The translations under genes were made by a program, and so were the position numbers. This document shows positions 29,409 to 38,742 of a stretch of DNA of 64,000 nucleotides, one piece after another (the stretch's first letter is position 1; each line of letters opens with the position of its first letter). Origin of the DNA: Williamsia serinedens (lineage in GTDB: Bacteria; Actinomycetota; Actinomycetes; Mycobacteriales; Mycobacteriaceae); contig NZ_JAMTCG010000011.1 of the NCBI RefSeq assembly GCF_024171725.1, positions 1-64,000 on the forward strand, given 5' to 3'. The notes below the pieces were generated by a model. The model ran no database searches. It was not told the origin of the DNA and worked only from the letters and a program-made list of their open reading frames with translations.

Positions 29409-32400
29409 ATGACCCTGCACGTGCTGCACGCCGGCGACGGCTACAGCTACCTCACCGAGCAGGTCGCCTCCGGCGACCGGCTCCTCGAGGAGGGCCAATC
29501 ACTGGCCGACTACTACACCGCGGCGGGCACCCCGCCGGGTGTGTGGTGGGGCGAGGGCTTGAAGGCGCTGGCCGACCCGGATGGGCTGATCGGCCACGAT
29601 CACCCCGCCCTGGCCGTGGGTGGCCGGGTCGAGGAGGCGCAGATGAAGGCGTTGTTCGGTGAGGGGTTGCACCCCAACGCCGACGCCCTGATCGCCCACC
29701 TCATCGAGGACGGCATGTCCGCCGAGGACGCGATCAAGACCGCCCGGCTGGGCCGCAAGTTCCCGGCGTTCGCCAACGAGATCCCGTTGCTGGTGCGCTC
29801 CGACGCAGCGATCAAGCGCTACACCAACACCCACGGCCACCGGCCCACGCTGGCCGAGCGGCACGCCATCGAACGCGACGTCGCCGACGAGCTGTTCACC
29901 GCCGAACGCGGCCGCCCGCTGCGCACCGACCGGGAACTCGCGTCGTGGATGGTCAACGAGAAGAACAAGGTCCGCCAGCCCGTGGCCGGGTTCGACCTCG
30001 TGTTCACCCCCGCCAAGTCGGTGTCGGTGCTGTGGGGCCTGGGCGAGGACCACGTGCGCGCCGCGGTCACCGACGCCCACCATGCCGCGGTCACCGACGC
30101 CCTGGAATGGCTGCAACACGAGGCGATCTACACCCGCACCGGCACGGCCGGTGAACGCCAGATCGACACCCGCGGCATCACCGTCGCGATGTTCGACCAC
30201 TTCGACAACCGCTCCGGTGACCCCAACTTCCACACCCACGCCACGGTGTCGGTGAAGGTGCAAGGCACCGACGGGGTGTGGCGATCGGTGGACTCCAAGG
30301 CCCTGCACCGCCACGCCGTCGCCGCCTCCCAGCGCTACAACGCGCGGATCATGGCCGAGCTGCGCGCCCGCCTCGGTGTCGCGGTCACCGCCCGGGCGAT
30401 GGGTGAGGGCAAGCAGCCCGTCCTCGAGGTCGCCGGCGTCGACGAGTCGCTGCGCGAGATGTTCTCCTCGCGGCGCACCGAGATCGAGGCCCGCCACGAC
30501 CAACTCGTCCGCGAGCACCGCGACCGGCACGGCAAGATGCCCTCGGACCGCACCAGCTACGCCCTGTTCCAACAGGCCACCCTCGACACCCGCGAAGGCA
30601 AAGCGCCGCACCGCAGCCTGGCTCAGATGCGCGCCGGGTGGCGGGAGAAGGCCATCGAGCACCTCGGGTCGCAGGCCGCGGTCGAGGCGATGATCGCCCG
30701 CGCCCTGTCCCCCACCGCCGAGCACACCCCGACGTTCACCCACCCCGATTTCGAAGCCGCCCGCGTCGTCTCACGGCTAGAAGATCGCCGCGCCACCTGG
30801 ACCGAGCCGACCCTGCGGGCAGCGGTCGAAGCGCACATCGCGCCGATGCGGTTCGCCACCGACGACGGTCGACGGGCGGCGATCGAGGACACCATCACCG
30901 CCGCCCGGGCCCGCACGATCGCCCTCGCGACACCGGAGTTCGCGGCCACCCCCGCGGCACTGCAACGCGCCAACGGTGAGTCGCAGCTGACCCGCCACGG
31001 CGAGCTGCTGCACACCTCCAACCGCATCCTCGCCGCCGAAGGCGACCTCATCGAGGCCACCCGCACCCCGACCGCGCACATCGTCACCCGCGACGTCATC
31101 GACGCCGAATGCGCCCGCCTCGCCGGTGAGTCCGGCCGCGAACTCAACGCCGGACAACGCGCACTGGTCGAACACTTCACCGCCTCCGGCCCGCTGCTGC
31201 GGGTCGGTGTCGGGCCCGCCGGTGCGGGCAAGACGACCGCCATGCGCGCCGCCGCGCGGGCGTGGGAAGCGACCGGACGCAACGTCGTCGCCCTCGCCCC
31301 CGCCAAGGCCGCAGCCGACCTGCTGGGGTCGGAGATCGGTGCCACCGGTGCCTCGGTCGCCGCGATCACCTACGCCTACCGCGGCCGCCTCGAGCACATG
31401 GGCATCCCCGCCGGCACCCTCACCGACCGATTCGACGCCGAGATCCGGCCCGGCACGATGCTGCTCGTCGACGAGGCATCGATGGCCGCGACCGCCGACC
31501 TGCACGCCCTGGTCCAGATCGCCCGCGAGCGCGGCGCGATCGTCTGCGGACTCGGCGACCCCTACCAGCTCGACGCCGTCGAGACCGGTGGCGCGTTCCG
31601 TCTACTGGCCGACGAAAGCCACGCCCCCGCCCTGACCGACGTCGTCCGCTTCGGCGACGACACCGCCCAGGCCGAGAACTCCTTGAAAGTCCGCGACGGC
31701 GACCACGAGGCCATCGCCCTGTTCACCGACCGCGGCTGGATCCACGACGGCACCACCGACGAACTCAAGACCCGCATCGTCGCCGACCACCTCGCCGACA
31801 CCGCCCGCGGCGCCACCGGCGTCCTCATGGCCGGCACCGTCGAGGACGTCCGCGACCTCAACTACGCCGTCCAACAAGCCCACCGCGCCACCGGCCACGC
31901 CGACACCGCCACCACCACCCCGTTGCGCGATCAGCACTCCGCCGGCGTCGGCGACCAGATCGTCACCCGCACCAACGACTCCTCCCTGCGCACCGTCGGC
32001 GGCACCCGCAAGGGCGCCACCGTCGCCAACGGCGACCTGTGGACCGTCCAGACAGTGCACGCCGACGGGTCACTGACCGTCCGCCACATCACCCACCGCG
32101 GCCGCATCACCCTGCCCGCGCCGTACGTGCGCAAGAGCGTCGAACTCGGCTACGCCGTCACCGTGCACCGCGCCCAGGGCGTCACCGTCGACATCGCCCG
32201 CGCCCTGCACTCGATCACCGCCAACAAGCGGATGCTCTACGTCGAAACCACCCGCGGCGCCACCGCCAACCACCTGTACGTCCCCACCGACCAGAACGTC
32301 GCCATCGACACCGAAGGCGTCCACGTCGACCCCACCGGCCGCGCCCCCGACGCCACCGAAGTCCTCCGCGCAGCCCTCGACAACGACGGTGGCCACCGCG

Positions 32401-33812
32401 CAGCGACCACCGAACTGCGCGACGCCCTGGCCGCTGCGGACGACCCCGAGCGTCTGGCCACCCACTATCGCGCCGCCCACACACTGCTGCGCGACGCCTA
32501 CATCACCCACGTCATCGACACCGCCCTGCCGGCGTCGATGGTCGCCACCATCCGCGAGGCGCACCCCGACTCCCACGCCCGTCTGCGGGCGGCGCTGGCC
32601 GACCTCCACGACCACGGCGTCAACATCGTCCCGTTGCTCCGGGACGCCGAGGACCTCCACGCCGCGCGCGACGCCGCCGCGGTCCTCGTCGCCCGCCTCG
32701 CCGGCGCGGAGCGGCCCGACCGCTCCCCCGACGCCCTCCCGCCGCTGCCCCCGCGGCACCCCGGCACCGACCACGAACTCGCCGACTACGCCGCCGCCGC
32801 GGCCGACGAACACGACCGCGCCACCCACACCCGCACCGGCCTGCGCGGCGCCCTGCACCGCTACGACCGGGCGCTGGCCGACCTCACCGCAGCACGCCTG
32901 GCCCACCTCACCGCCGAACTACCCGCCGAGCTGGGCGATCGTCTGCGCACCGATCCCGACGCCGCCCGACTGGGCGCGGCCGCCGCCCGCGCCGCCGTCC
33001 TCGGCGCCGATCCGCGCCGCACCATCACCAACGCCGTCGCCCAGAGCGACGACGCCGGCGACACCCTCGACGCCACCACTCTCGCCCGCCAGCTCGATCG
33101 GGCGACCGCTGCGCACGCGGAAAGCGGACGCAGCTCGTGGCTCGCTCAGCACCCCGAGCTCGCCGCGCAGTTCCCGGCCGCCGCTGCCGCCGACTCCCCC
33201 GCCTGGCGGCAGCTCGTCGACGACCTCGCCGCCCGCCACACCCACACCGGCATCGACCCCGCCCACCACGCCGGGCTCCTCGCCCGCCGCGTCAACGACC
33301 CGACCGGTGCAACCGCGACCGAGCTGCTCGCCGCGTGGCGCCCCGACCACACCACCGCCGCGGCCGCCCACTTCGCCGGCGCACCCACCTGGATCACCCC
33401 GCCACCCCTGGACGCCGCCCACGTCGACGAAACCCTCGCCGCCACCGCCACCGAGCACTACCGAGCGCTCCGCGACGCCACCCGCGACGCCGGACGCACC
33501 GCCGCGGTCGACCTGCCCGCGTGGACCGACCACCTCGGCCCAGTCCCCGACGACGGGCCCGAACGACGCACCTGGATCGACACCGCCGCCCAGGTCGCCG
33601 CCTACCGCGCCCACCACGACATCACCGCCACCGACAGCGCCATCGGCGCCGAACCCGACCACGCGGGCCTCGCCCAACGCCAGACCCACCGCCAACTCGC
33701 CGAACAGATCGACGAGCTGCACACCGACATGCATCCGCAGCAGGTGCGGGAGGGTCACCGCGCCGAGACCGTCGGTGTCGAGCGCGAGCACACCCATCGC
33801 ATGGGCCTCTGA
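29409..33812 (+). CDS. traA: MobF (TraA/TrwC-type) conjugative relaxase-helicase
   Basis: 1467 residues from ATG 29409 (MTLHVLHAGDGYSYLTEQV); GTG 29406 is an alternative. The relaxase domain (about 1-330) has the early catalytic Tyr region (Y12/Y14), FDLVFTPAKSVSVLW near 195-209 and the histidine triad (H264; H275 and H277 in NFHTHATV). The helicase follows with Walker A GVGPAGAGKTTAMRAA (about 600-615) and Walker B MLLVDEASM (about 680-690), plus a UvrD/RecD-like ending VTVHRAQG. A C-terminal region of about 450 residues is Ala/Arg/Asp-rich with no recognised domain. It nicks oriT, stays bound to the 5' end and unwinds the strand for export. Confidence 0.95.
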   Translation: MTLHVLHAGDGYSYLTEQVASGDRLLEEGQSLADYYTAAGTPPGVWWGEGLKALADPDGLIGHDHPALAVGGRVEEAQMKALFGEGLHPNADALIAHLIEDGMSAEDAIKTARLGRKFPAFANEIPLLVRSDAAIKRYTNTHGHRPTLAERHAIERDVADELFTAERGRPLRTDRELASWMVNEKNKVRQPVAGFDLVFTPAKSVSVLWGLGEDHVRAAVTDAHHAAVTDALEWLQHEAIYTRTGTAGERQIDTRGITVAMFDHFDNRSGDPNFHTHATVSVKVQGTDGVWRSVDSKALHRHAVAASQRYNARIMAELRARLGVAVTARAMGEGKQPVLEVAGVDESLREMFSSRRTEIEARHDQLVREHRDRHGKMPSDRTSYALFQQATLDTREGKAPHRSLAQMRAGWREKAIEHLGSQAAVEAMIARALSPTAEHTPTFTHPDFEAARVVSRLEDRRATWTEPTLRAAVEAHIAPMRFATDDGRRAAIEDTITAARARTIALATPEFAATPAALQRANGESQLTRHGELLHTSNRILAAEGDLIEATRTPTAHIVTRDVIDAECARLAGESGRELNAGQRALVEHFTASGPLLRVGVGPAGAGKTTAMRAAARAWEATGRNVVALAPAKAAADLLGSEIGATGASVAAITYAYRGRLEHMGIPAGTLTDRFDAEIRPGTMLLVDEASMAATADLHALVQIARERGAIVCGLGDPYQLDAVETGGAFRLLADESHAPALTDVVRFGDDTAQAENSLKVRDGDHEAIALFTDRGWIHDGTTDELKTRIVADHLADTARGATGVLMAGTVEDVRDLNYAVQQAHRATGHADTATTTPLRDQHSAGVGDQIVTRTNDSSLRTVGGTRKGATVANGDLWTVQTVHADGSLTVRHITHRGRITLPAPYVRKSVELGYAVTVHRAQGVTVDIARALHSITANKRMLYVETTRGATANHLYVPTDQNVAIDTEGVHVDPTGRAPDATEVLRAALDNDGGHRAATTELRDALAAADDPERLATHYRAAHTLLRDAYITHVIDTALPASMVATIREAHPDSHARLRAALADLHDHGVNIVPLLRDAEDLHAARDAAAVLVARLAGAERPDRSPDALPPLPPRHPGTDHELADYAAAAADEHDRATHTRTGLRGALHRYDRALADLTAARLAHLTAELPAELGDRLRTDPDAARLGAAAARAAVLGADPRRTITNAVAQSDDAGDTLDATTLARQLDRATAAHAESGRSSWLAQHPELAAQFPAAAAADSPAWRQLVDDLAARHTHTGIDPAHHAGLLARRVNDPTGATATELLAAWRPDHTTAAAAHFAGAPTWITPPPLDAAHVDETLAATATEHYRALRDATRDAGRTAAVDLPAWTDHLGPVPDDGPERRTWIDTAAQVAAYRAHHDITATDSAIGAEPDHAGLAQRQTHRQLAEQIDELHTDMHPQQVREGHRAETVGVEREHTHRMGL

Positions 33813-33841
33813 CCGGCAAAGGTCCCGTACCGTCTTCGCTC

Positions 33842-34339
33842 ATGCGCACAGTGCTCGCATGGGGGGACAACGTCGGGTTCTGGGACCAGTTCGGCCACGG
33901 ACTCGGCGCTTTCGTGACCTCACCAGGTGTCGCCGGTCTGGCGGCGGTCGCAGCAGCAGTGGTCGCGGCATGGCAGGTGGCGCTCACGCGGAACAAGGAC
34001 GAGCGCGCACGACAACAGCAACGGAAAGACGAGGAGAGCGCCCGGGCGGTCGATGCCGCCGCGCAACGTCAGAGCCAGCTCTGGGAACGATTCACCTGGG
34101 TAATCAATCAAGCGGCCACACAAAACATCGACACCGTCGTCGCGCTGCTAGAGGTCGTTGAGCAAGTAGCGAGGGCGGAGAATGATGCTGCCCTGATCCA
34201 GCTCATTGAGCAGCAGCGGGATGCGTTCACTGTCGAGCTTGCCAACAAGCTCGAGGAGGGTGGACTTGGCACGGCTTCGACTGCTTCCGGTGCCGGCGAC
34301 CGGGCTCGTGCTGGTGACGAGCCGGAAGCGGGGTCATGA
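33842..34339 (+). CDS. Membrane-anchored coiled-coil protein
   Basis: 165 residues from ATG 33842 (weak ribosome site; start inferred from the membrane segment). One N-terminal membrane helix (about 27-44, VAGLAAVAAAVVAAWQVA) is followed by a charged coiled-coil (LTRNKDERARQQQRKDEESA) and further helices to about 140, then a Gly/Ala/Asp tail. No family recognised. It lies between the relaxase and the S15-fusion gene, 40 bases before the latter, so it may belong to the same transcript. No decisive role visible. Confidence 0.7.
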   Translation: MRTVLAWGDNVGFWDQFGHGLGAFVTSPGVAGLAAVAAAVVAAWQVALTRNKDERARQQQRKDEESARAVDAAAQRQSQLWERFTWVINQAATQNIDTVVALLEVVEQVARAENDAALIQLIEQQRDAFTVELANKLEEGGLGTASTASGAGDRARAGDEPEAGS

Positions 34340-34378
34340 TGGATAGTGGGCACTTAACAATGCAGAGGGTGTGCAGGC

Positions 34379-35164
34379 ATGACCATTTTCGATCGCGCGT
34401 TCGCGAACGCCGACGAGGCGACGTCGCTCACGGCCGCCCGCAGGATCGCCCAAAAGGTCTACGACAACCCCAACACGGCTCCTGCAACTAGGGCCGCGGC
34501 CCGCAGGGTTCTGGACAGCGACAACGATGCAGTTTCGCGCGCGATAAGAACAGGTCCTGCGTCGGGGGAGACCGCCGATCAACACATCGGTATCCCGTCG
34601 CAATCCGTCACGGATGGCCTCGGCGCGGGCGACCATCTGTCGGAGGAAGCGAAGGCCGCCCGCGCAGCCGCAGCTGTACTGCCTCCGTTTGCCGAGGACA
34701 TCGCCATCGAGGAGTTGCTGGCCGTCGCGGATCTTGGCGACGCCGCTGCCCGCCTTGCCCTAGTAAACGGGCCCGCGGGGAATGCGGCTATACAGCAATA
34801 TCTCGAATCTGTAGAGCGGGTCCAAAGGGTTGCTGATGAATACCTTGCGGGCGGCCAGCAGGCTGCGTCAGCCGGTTCGGTTGAGCAAAAGGTCAAGTCG
34901 CGCAAGCAGAGGACGGCCATTCCGGCCGAGTACGGTCTGGCAGAGATTGAGGCCGACACGAGCTCGCCCGAGACCCAAGTCGCGATGCTCACCAGGCGAA
35001 TTAGCCAACTCTCTGAGCACCTCATAAAGAACAAGCACGACCACCACAGCCGCCGCAGCCTCCTTCTGCTCAGAGGCCGCCGCCGTCGCCTGCTCAAGTA
35101 CCTCGAGCAGGAGGACGTACATCGTTACCGTTCGCTGATTCAGCGTCTCGGCCTGCGCCGCTAA
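34379..35164 (+). CDS. Unknown domain fused to a complete ribosomal protein S15
   Basis: 261 residues from ATG 34379. Residues 1-170 are helical and unfamiliar ([40 protein letters not shown]). Residues about 177-261 are an entire S15: [20 protein letters not shown], then [40 protein letters not shown] and [16 protein letters not shown]15 binds the central domain of 16S rRNA. The rRNA-contact D-T, Q and HDHHSRR residues are kept; the glycine after D-T is Ser here. Chromosomal S15 is about 89 residues, so this is an extra, extended paralogue on a mobile element. Codon bias is weaker than in neighbours. It could dock an effector on ribosomes or replace host S15; both are inference. Confidence 0.85.
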   Translation: MTIFDRAFANADEATSLTAARRIAQKVYDNPNTAPATRAAARRVLDSDNDAVSRAIRTGPASGETADQHIGIPSQSVTDGLGAGDHLSEEAKAARAAAAVLPPFAEDIAIEELLAVADLGDAAARLALVNGPAGNAAIQQYLESVERVQRVADEYLAGGQQAASAGSVEQKVKSRKQRTAIPAEYGLAEIEADTSSPETQVAMLTRRISQLSEHLIKNKHDHHSRRSLLLLRGRRRRLLKYLEQEDVHRYRSLIQRLGLRR

Positions 35165-35303
35165 TTTCCATTCGCCCGGCTGTGGCCAGCCGTCGGCGTA
35201 AGAAGCCCCGCCAACGTCCGAAGAGCCGTCACCCTGTGGTTCGCGGTCTCCTCGCGCCATCGGAAGACCAACCAGATCGAACCGCTGTCCCATCTCGAGA
35301 GAA

Positions 35304-35356
35304 GCTGCGGTCGGGGTGCCTGTCCGGGCGGGGATTCCAGGCGCCCCGACCGCAGC
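35304..35356. terminator. Bidirectional terminator between relaxase and T4SS operons
   Basis: GCTGCGGTCGGGG (35304-35316) pairs with CCCCGACCGCAGC (35344-35356), continuing inward with GCCTG/CAGGC. It separates the plus-strand relaxase block from the converging minus-strand secretion operon. Confidence 0.75.
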
Positions 35357-35410
35357 GGTGTGGCGACGTCAAGTGCTCTTCGACGTCGCCGGTCTGGGGT
35401 GGTCTGACGG

Positions 35411-36031
35411 TTAGTCGTCGGGCCGGTAGGTGTCGCTGTCGGGGTCGTAGGTCCAGTGTTGGTCTCGGTAGTGGACGCCGCTCTCGGGGTCGGCGGGGTC
35501 GTCGACGACGGCGTCGCCGCGCTTGACGAGGTCCTCCATGTCGATGGTCGTCAGCTCTGGACCGTCATCGGCGTCGTCGTCGACGTCGGTGGTCGGTCGG
35601 GTCGTGCTGGTCTCGGGGCGGTCTGCGACATCGGTGGCCACGAACTCGTTGAGCTCGGGGTCGACGTGGGCCGGTCGGGGCCGGTAGGCGCAGCTGCCGC
35701 CGGCGGCGCACTCCCCCAGGTCGCGAGCCAGTCGCTCAACGACTGGCCAGAGGTCGACGCGGTGCCAGTTGCTCATCAGGTCCCAGTCGCGGACGGGGAC
35801 GCCTTTGACGGTGTACTGCTGCTGGTAGGCGGCGGTGTGCGCGGACATGAGGGCGGTGAGTTGCTCGACGGCACTGGGGTGACGGAACCAGCACGCGGGG
35901 ATCCGGTCGCCGAGGTCGTAGCGTTCGCGGGCCCACTGCACCCAGTCGGCGAGTTCGTCCCACAGTTCGGCGGCCGCGGCTTGGTCGAGGTGGCGCCAGA
36001 CGAACCGGGACCACTGGACGTCGCTGCTCAC
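35411..36031 (-). CDS. DUF4913-domain protein, last gene of the T4SS operon
   Basis: 206 residues from GTG 36031, overlapping the coupling-protein stop (GTGA). DUF4913 signature FVWRHLDQAAAAELWDEL and WVQWARERYDLGDRIPACW followed by H-x(11)-L-x-x-L-M-x-x-H (about 10-70). The C-terminal half is acidic and disordered (TTDVDDDADDGPEL), ending VHYRDQHWTYDPDSDTYRP. The family is found next to actinobacterial conjugation genes; the function is unknown, possibly an adaptor for the coupling protein. Confidence 0.8.
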   Translation of the reverse strand: MSSDVQWSRFVWRHLDQAAAAELWDELADWVQWARERYDLGDRIPACWFRHPSAVEQLTALMSAHTAAYQQQYTVKGVPVRDWDLMSNWHRVDLWPVVERLARDLGECAAGGSCAYRPRPAHVDPELNEFVATDVADRPETSTTRPTTDVDDDADDGPELTTIDMEDLVKRGDAVVDDPADPESGVHYRDQHWTYDPDSDTYRPDD

Positions 36032-37842
36032 GCCCACCTCGGCGGAGGGCTGGCGATCCCGACCGCGGCGGCCTGGGTGATGCCAGCGGCCGCGGAGTAG
36101 GCGCGCTGCGAGGCTAGGACTTCCTTGCGGTGGTCCTTGATCTCCCACACCGAGCGCAGGTGCACGAGCATCGGCTGGGCGTTGCGGAAGATGACCAGCG
36201 CTACGTCCTCGGGGAGCTGGCGGATCTGGGCGGGGGTCAGCACCGGGCGGATGCGCTGCTGGGGGGCCTGGCCGGGCGCGGTGGGCATCCATTCGGTGCG
36301 GTCGCCGCACAGCCGGGACAGCTCGGCGAGTTCCTGGTCGCCGCGCAGGCCGGGCAGGACAATCCGGCATGGCGGGGAGTCGGTGAAGATCTCGCCGCCG
36401 TAGCGGCCCCACCGCGCCATGTTCTGACTCTTGTTGTGCGCGAACGCCCAGATGCAGATTCCGCGGCCGCCGGAGTCGTTCATCAGGGCGGGCAGCTCGG
36501 GGATGGGCGCGACGTTGTTGACTTCGTCGAGCACGAGGCGGGCCGGCGGGTCGAGGCGGCCTTGCGGGAGGATCTGAGAGTGCCGGTCAAGTAGGTGGTG
36601 GATCTCGGCGGCCAGCGTCGCGACGATCGGTGCGGTGGAGTTGCCGTCGCCCTTGGACACCAGGGCAATCGTGTTCGTCCCGGACAGGACGAGCTCCGTG
36701 AGGTCGACCGACTCGCCGGCGGGGACGTCGACGCTGGCGCGGATGGCCGGGTCGGCGAGTGGTGCAAGCAGCGAGGAACAGGCGCTCATCATGTCGTCGG
36801 CGGAGTCGGCTTCGCTGGTGAGGATCTGGGCGAGCTCAGCGGCCCACTCGGGGCGGTGCTCGCGCAGTATGTCGATGACCGAGCGGCTGGTGCGCGAGGT
36901 GGCCCACTGCTGAACCCGGGACAGCGGTTCGCCGGTGACGGCGGCTGCGTGCAGAAAGCAGCGCATCAGGACCGAGGCTTTGCCTTCCCAGAACGATGCG
37001 TTTTTGGTGTCGCCCATCGGTTTTGCCTTGACCAGGGCGTCCGCGCGTCGGATCGCGACCGCCGGGTCCTCACACCCGGACAACAGTGACCAGCGCATCG
37101 GGGTCGGCCAGCCGGTGATGTTCTCGGGGTCGAAGATCTCGACCCGTCCCATCGCTGCACGCCGGGAGTAGACGGCGCTGATCAGATCGACCTTCGTCGA
37201 CGTCATCAGGAGGAACCCGGGTGCCTCCCAGCACCGCTGCACCGCCAGGCGCCACGTCTTGCCGGCGCCGGTCGGGCCCTCGACCATGGTGCAGTCCCGC
37301 TGCTGGATGTGGATGGCGGTGTTGGTGGTCAGGTTGTTGCCGAGCCGGATCGCGGCGCGGGCGGCGTCGATCTTGCGGGCCTTGACCTGCCGGAGGCTGC
37401 CGAACTCGTTGCGGGCCTTGTCCTTGGCGGCCTTCTCGGTCAGCCCCAGCCGCACCATTTCGCCGCGGCCGCCGAGACCGGAGTGGTCGGTGCGGAACCG
37501 GTCGCTGATGCGGACCAGGACGCTGTTGACCATCCCGGCGGCGATCGCGGCGACGATGAGCACGACGACGATGCCGGTCCACACCGCCCACACCGGGCCG
37601 GGTGACACGGTGCCGGGCCACCTCGAGGCGGGGTCGCCGGGGGCGGCCCAGATCGCGAGGTAGGACTGCGCCATTGCCCGCAGCCCGCCGGGCCACGCCC
37701 AGCCTTCGCCAGCGATGACGCCGGATACCGCGCCGCCGCCGGGAACGGTGACGGCGGCGACGCCCACCGCCGGGACGACAGGCCGAACCCATAGCGGGAT
37801 GAGCGGCTCGGACGGTGGTGCGGGAGTTGATAGGTCATGCAT
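36028..37842 (-). CDS. traG: VirD4/TraG-type coupling ATPase
   Basis: 604 residues from ATG 37842. Membrane segments lie in the first 110 residues (about 20-45 and 86-107), then the cytoplasmic motor: Walker A MVEGPTGAGKTWRLA (GPTGAGKT 189-196), Walker B LVLDEVNNV (436-444) and a downstream WAFAHNKSQNMARWG sensor region. Type IV coupling proteins hold the relaxosome and pump the relaxase-DNA complex into the mating channel. Flanked by overlapping genes on both sides, so translation is coupled through the operon. Confidence 0.93.
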   Translation of the reverse strand: MHDLSTPAPPSEPLIPLWVRPVVPAVGVAAVTVPGGGAVSGVIAGEGWAWPGGLRAMAQSYLAIWAAPGDPASRWPGTVSPGPVWAVWTGIVVVLIVAAIAAGMVNSVLVRISDRFRTDHSGLGGRGEMVRLGLTEKAAKDKARNEFGSLRQVKARKIDAARAAIRLGNNLTTNTAIHIQQRDCTMVEGPTGAGKTWRLAVQRCWEAPGFLLMTSTKVDLISAVYSRRAAMGRVEIFDPENITGWPTPMRWSLLSGCEDPAVAIRRADALVKAKPMGDTKNASFWEGKASVLMRCFLHAAAVTGEPLSRVQQWATSRTSRSVIDILREHRPEWAAELAQILTSEADSADDMMSACSSLLAPLADPAIRASVDVPAGESVDLTELVLSGTNTIALVSKGDGNSTAPIVATLAAEIHHLLDRHSQILPQGRLDPPARLVLDEVNNVAPIPELPALMNDSGGRGICIWAFAHNKSQNMARWGRYGGEIFTDSPPCRIVLPGLRGDQELAELSRLCGDRTEWMPTAPGQAPQQRIRPVLTPAQIRQLPEDVALVIFRNAQPMLVHLRSVWEIKDHRKEVLASQRAYSAAAGITQAAAVGIASPPPRWA

Positions 37843-38137
37843 CCGCGTGGTCGCTTTCGCTATCCGAGGTGATTGGGCGGTGGCCGGTCGTGGTGGCGAC
37901 TACCGCTACTAGGGCCGCAGCAGCGAATAGGCCGGGGGCGATCCACCAGGCGGGCGGCAATTCAGTGACCAGCACGGAGCACTCACCCGTTGCGCTGCAT
38001 CGCAACGGGGGCGTGGGGACCATGAACTCGGAGAGGACGAACGCCACTCCCCCGGCGACGAACAGTGCTGCGGCGACGGCGAGCGGCAACCACGTGGCGA
38101 CGAGGCCGCGTTGCTCCCTGGTGCGGCGCCTACTCAT
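37835..38137 (-). CDS. Small two-TM membrane protein of the T4SS operon
   Basis: 100 residues from ATG 38137. Basic N-terminus (SRRRTREQRG), membrane helices about 14-37 and 67-88, and an exported loop with one cysteine pair (RCSATGEC) that could form a disulfide. Overlaps the coupling-protein gene by 8 bases and the previous gene by 8. Not recognised as a family; likely a small structural part of the mating apparatus. Confidence 0.7.
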   Translation of the reverse strand: MSRRRTREQRGLVATWLPLAVAAALFVAGGVAFVLSEFMVPTPPLRCSATGECSVLVTELPPAWWIAPGLFAAAALVAVVATTTGHRPITSDSESDHADA

Positions 38138-38435
38138 AGTGGGCTCGCTGGATCGGTGTGTCGGCGGCCGTGATCGCCATGTCGCCGGCCGCGGCGGCCA
38201 GGCCCAGGGTGACGACGGCCAGGGTGATCGTGAGCAGTGTCCACCCCAGCGGGAGGGCATGCCAGATCGCGATCAACCACCGCGTTGTGGTGAACGGCAC
38301 CACTGGACCCACCGGGGCGGCGGTTACGCCGACGATGATGGTCGCGACGATGGTGGCGACGAGGCCCGTGCAGGCGAGTACGTCGAGCGGCCGTGACCGG
38401 CCAGAGGTGTGGTCATCAGCCGCAGAGGGAGTCAC
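38130..38435 (-). CDS. Small two- to three-TM membrane protein of the T4SS operon
   Basis: 101 residues from ATG 38435. Hydrophobic segments about 18-40 (VLACTGLVATIVATIIVGVT), 51-63 and 65-85 (TLLTITLAVVTLGLAAAAG). Short charged ends. Overlaps neighbours on both sides. Possibly co-functional with the next small membrane protein. No known family. Confidence 0.65.
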   Translation of the reverse strand: MTPSAADDHTSGRSRPLDVLACTGLVATIVATIIVGVTAAPVGPVVPFTTTRWLIAIWHALPLGWTLLTITLAVVTLGLAAAAGDMAITAADTPIQRAHYE

Positions 38436-38742
38436 GGGTGGCGCCTTTCGTCGACGGGGTGGCGGTGCGGGCGTTGATCTCGTCGTTCGCGGCGCGGCCG
38501 ACGCTGACGATGTCGTGGGTGAGGCGGACGTGCGCGCTGCGCAGCAGCCAGGCCACCGGTTCGGGGTGTTCGTCGACGGCGGCGTCCACGGCGTGTGCGA
38601 GGGCGGTGGCGGTGCGCTCGGCGCGGAGGATGCCTGCGAGGATCTCTGCGGCTGTCGCGAAGTGCGGGCCGTAGTCGGGGGCGGCGTGGTGGTAGTCGCT
38701 GATGATGCGGCGCAGTCGGATCGCGGTCTCCGTCGTGCTCAT
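38416..38742 (-). CDS. Helical hypothetical protein of the T4SS operon
   Basis: 108 residues from ATG 38742, which overlaps the preceding stop (ATGA). All-helical: TETAIRLRRIISDYHHAAPD, AAEILAGILRAERTATALAH, LLRSAHVRLTHDIVSVGRAA. No membrane segment, cysteine cluster or recognised family; the single Cys is the next-to-last residue. Cytoplasmic, probably a partner of the preceding 223-residue protein. Confidence 0.65.
   Translation of the reverse strand: MSTTETAIRLRRIISDYHHAAPDYGPHFATAAEILAGILRAERTATALAHAVDAAVDEHPEPVAWLLRSAHVRLTHDIVSVGRAANDEINARTATPSTKGATRDSLCG

Noticed and set aside
31262-34161. Two very long Arg- or Pro/Thr-rich frames within the relaxase gene
   Set aside because: Out-of-frame shadows of a strongly GC3-biased gene; only the 3' end of one (33842-34339), beyond the relaxase, is a real gene.
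35182-35410. Basic plus-strand frame starting MASRRRKKPRQRPKSRHP after the S15 fusion
   Set aside because: It looks like a small ribosomal-type protein at first, but it has no ribosome site, runs through a bidirectional terminator and continues antisense into the DUF4913 gene.
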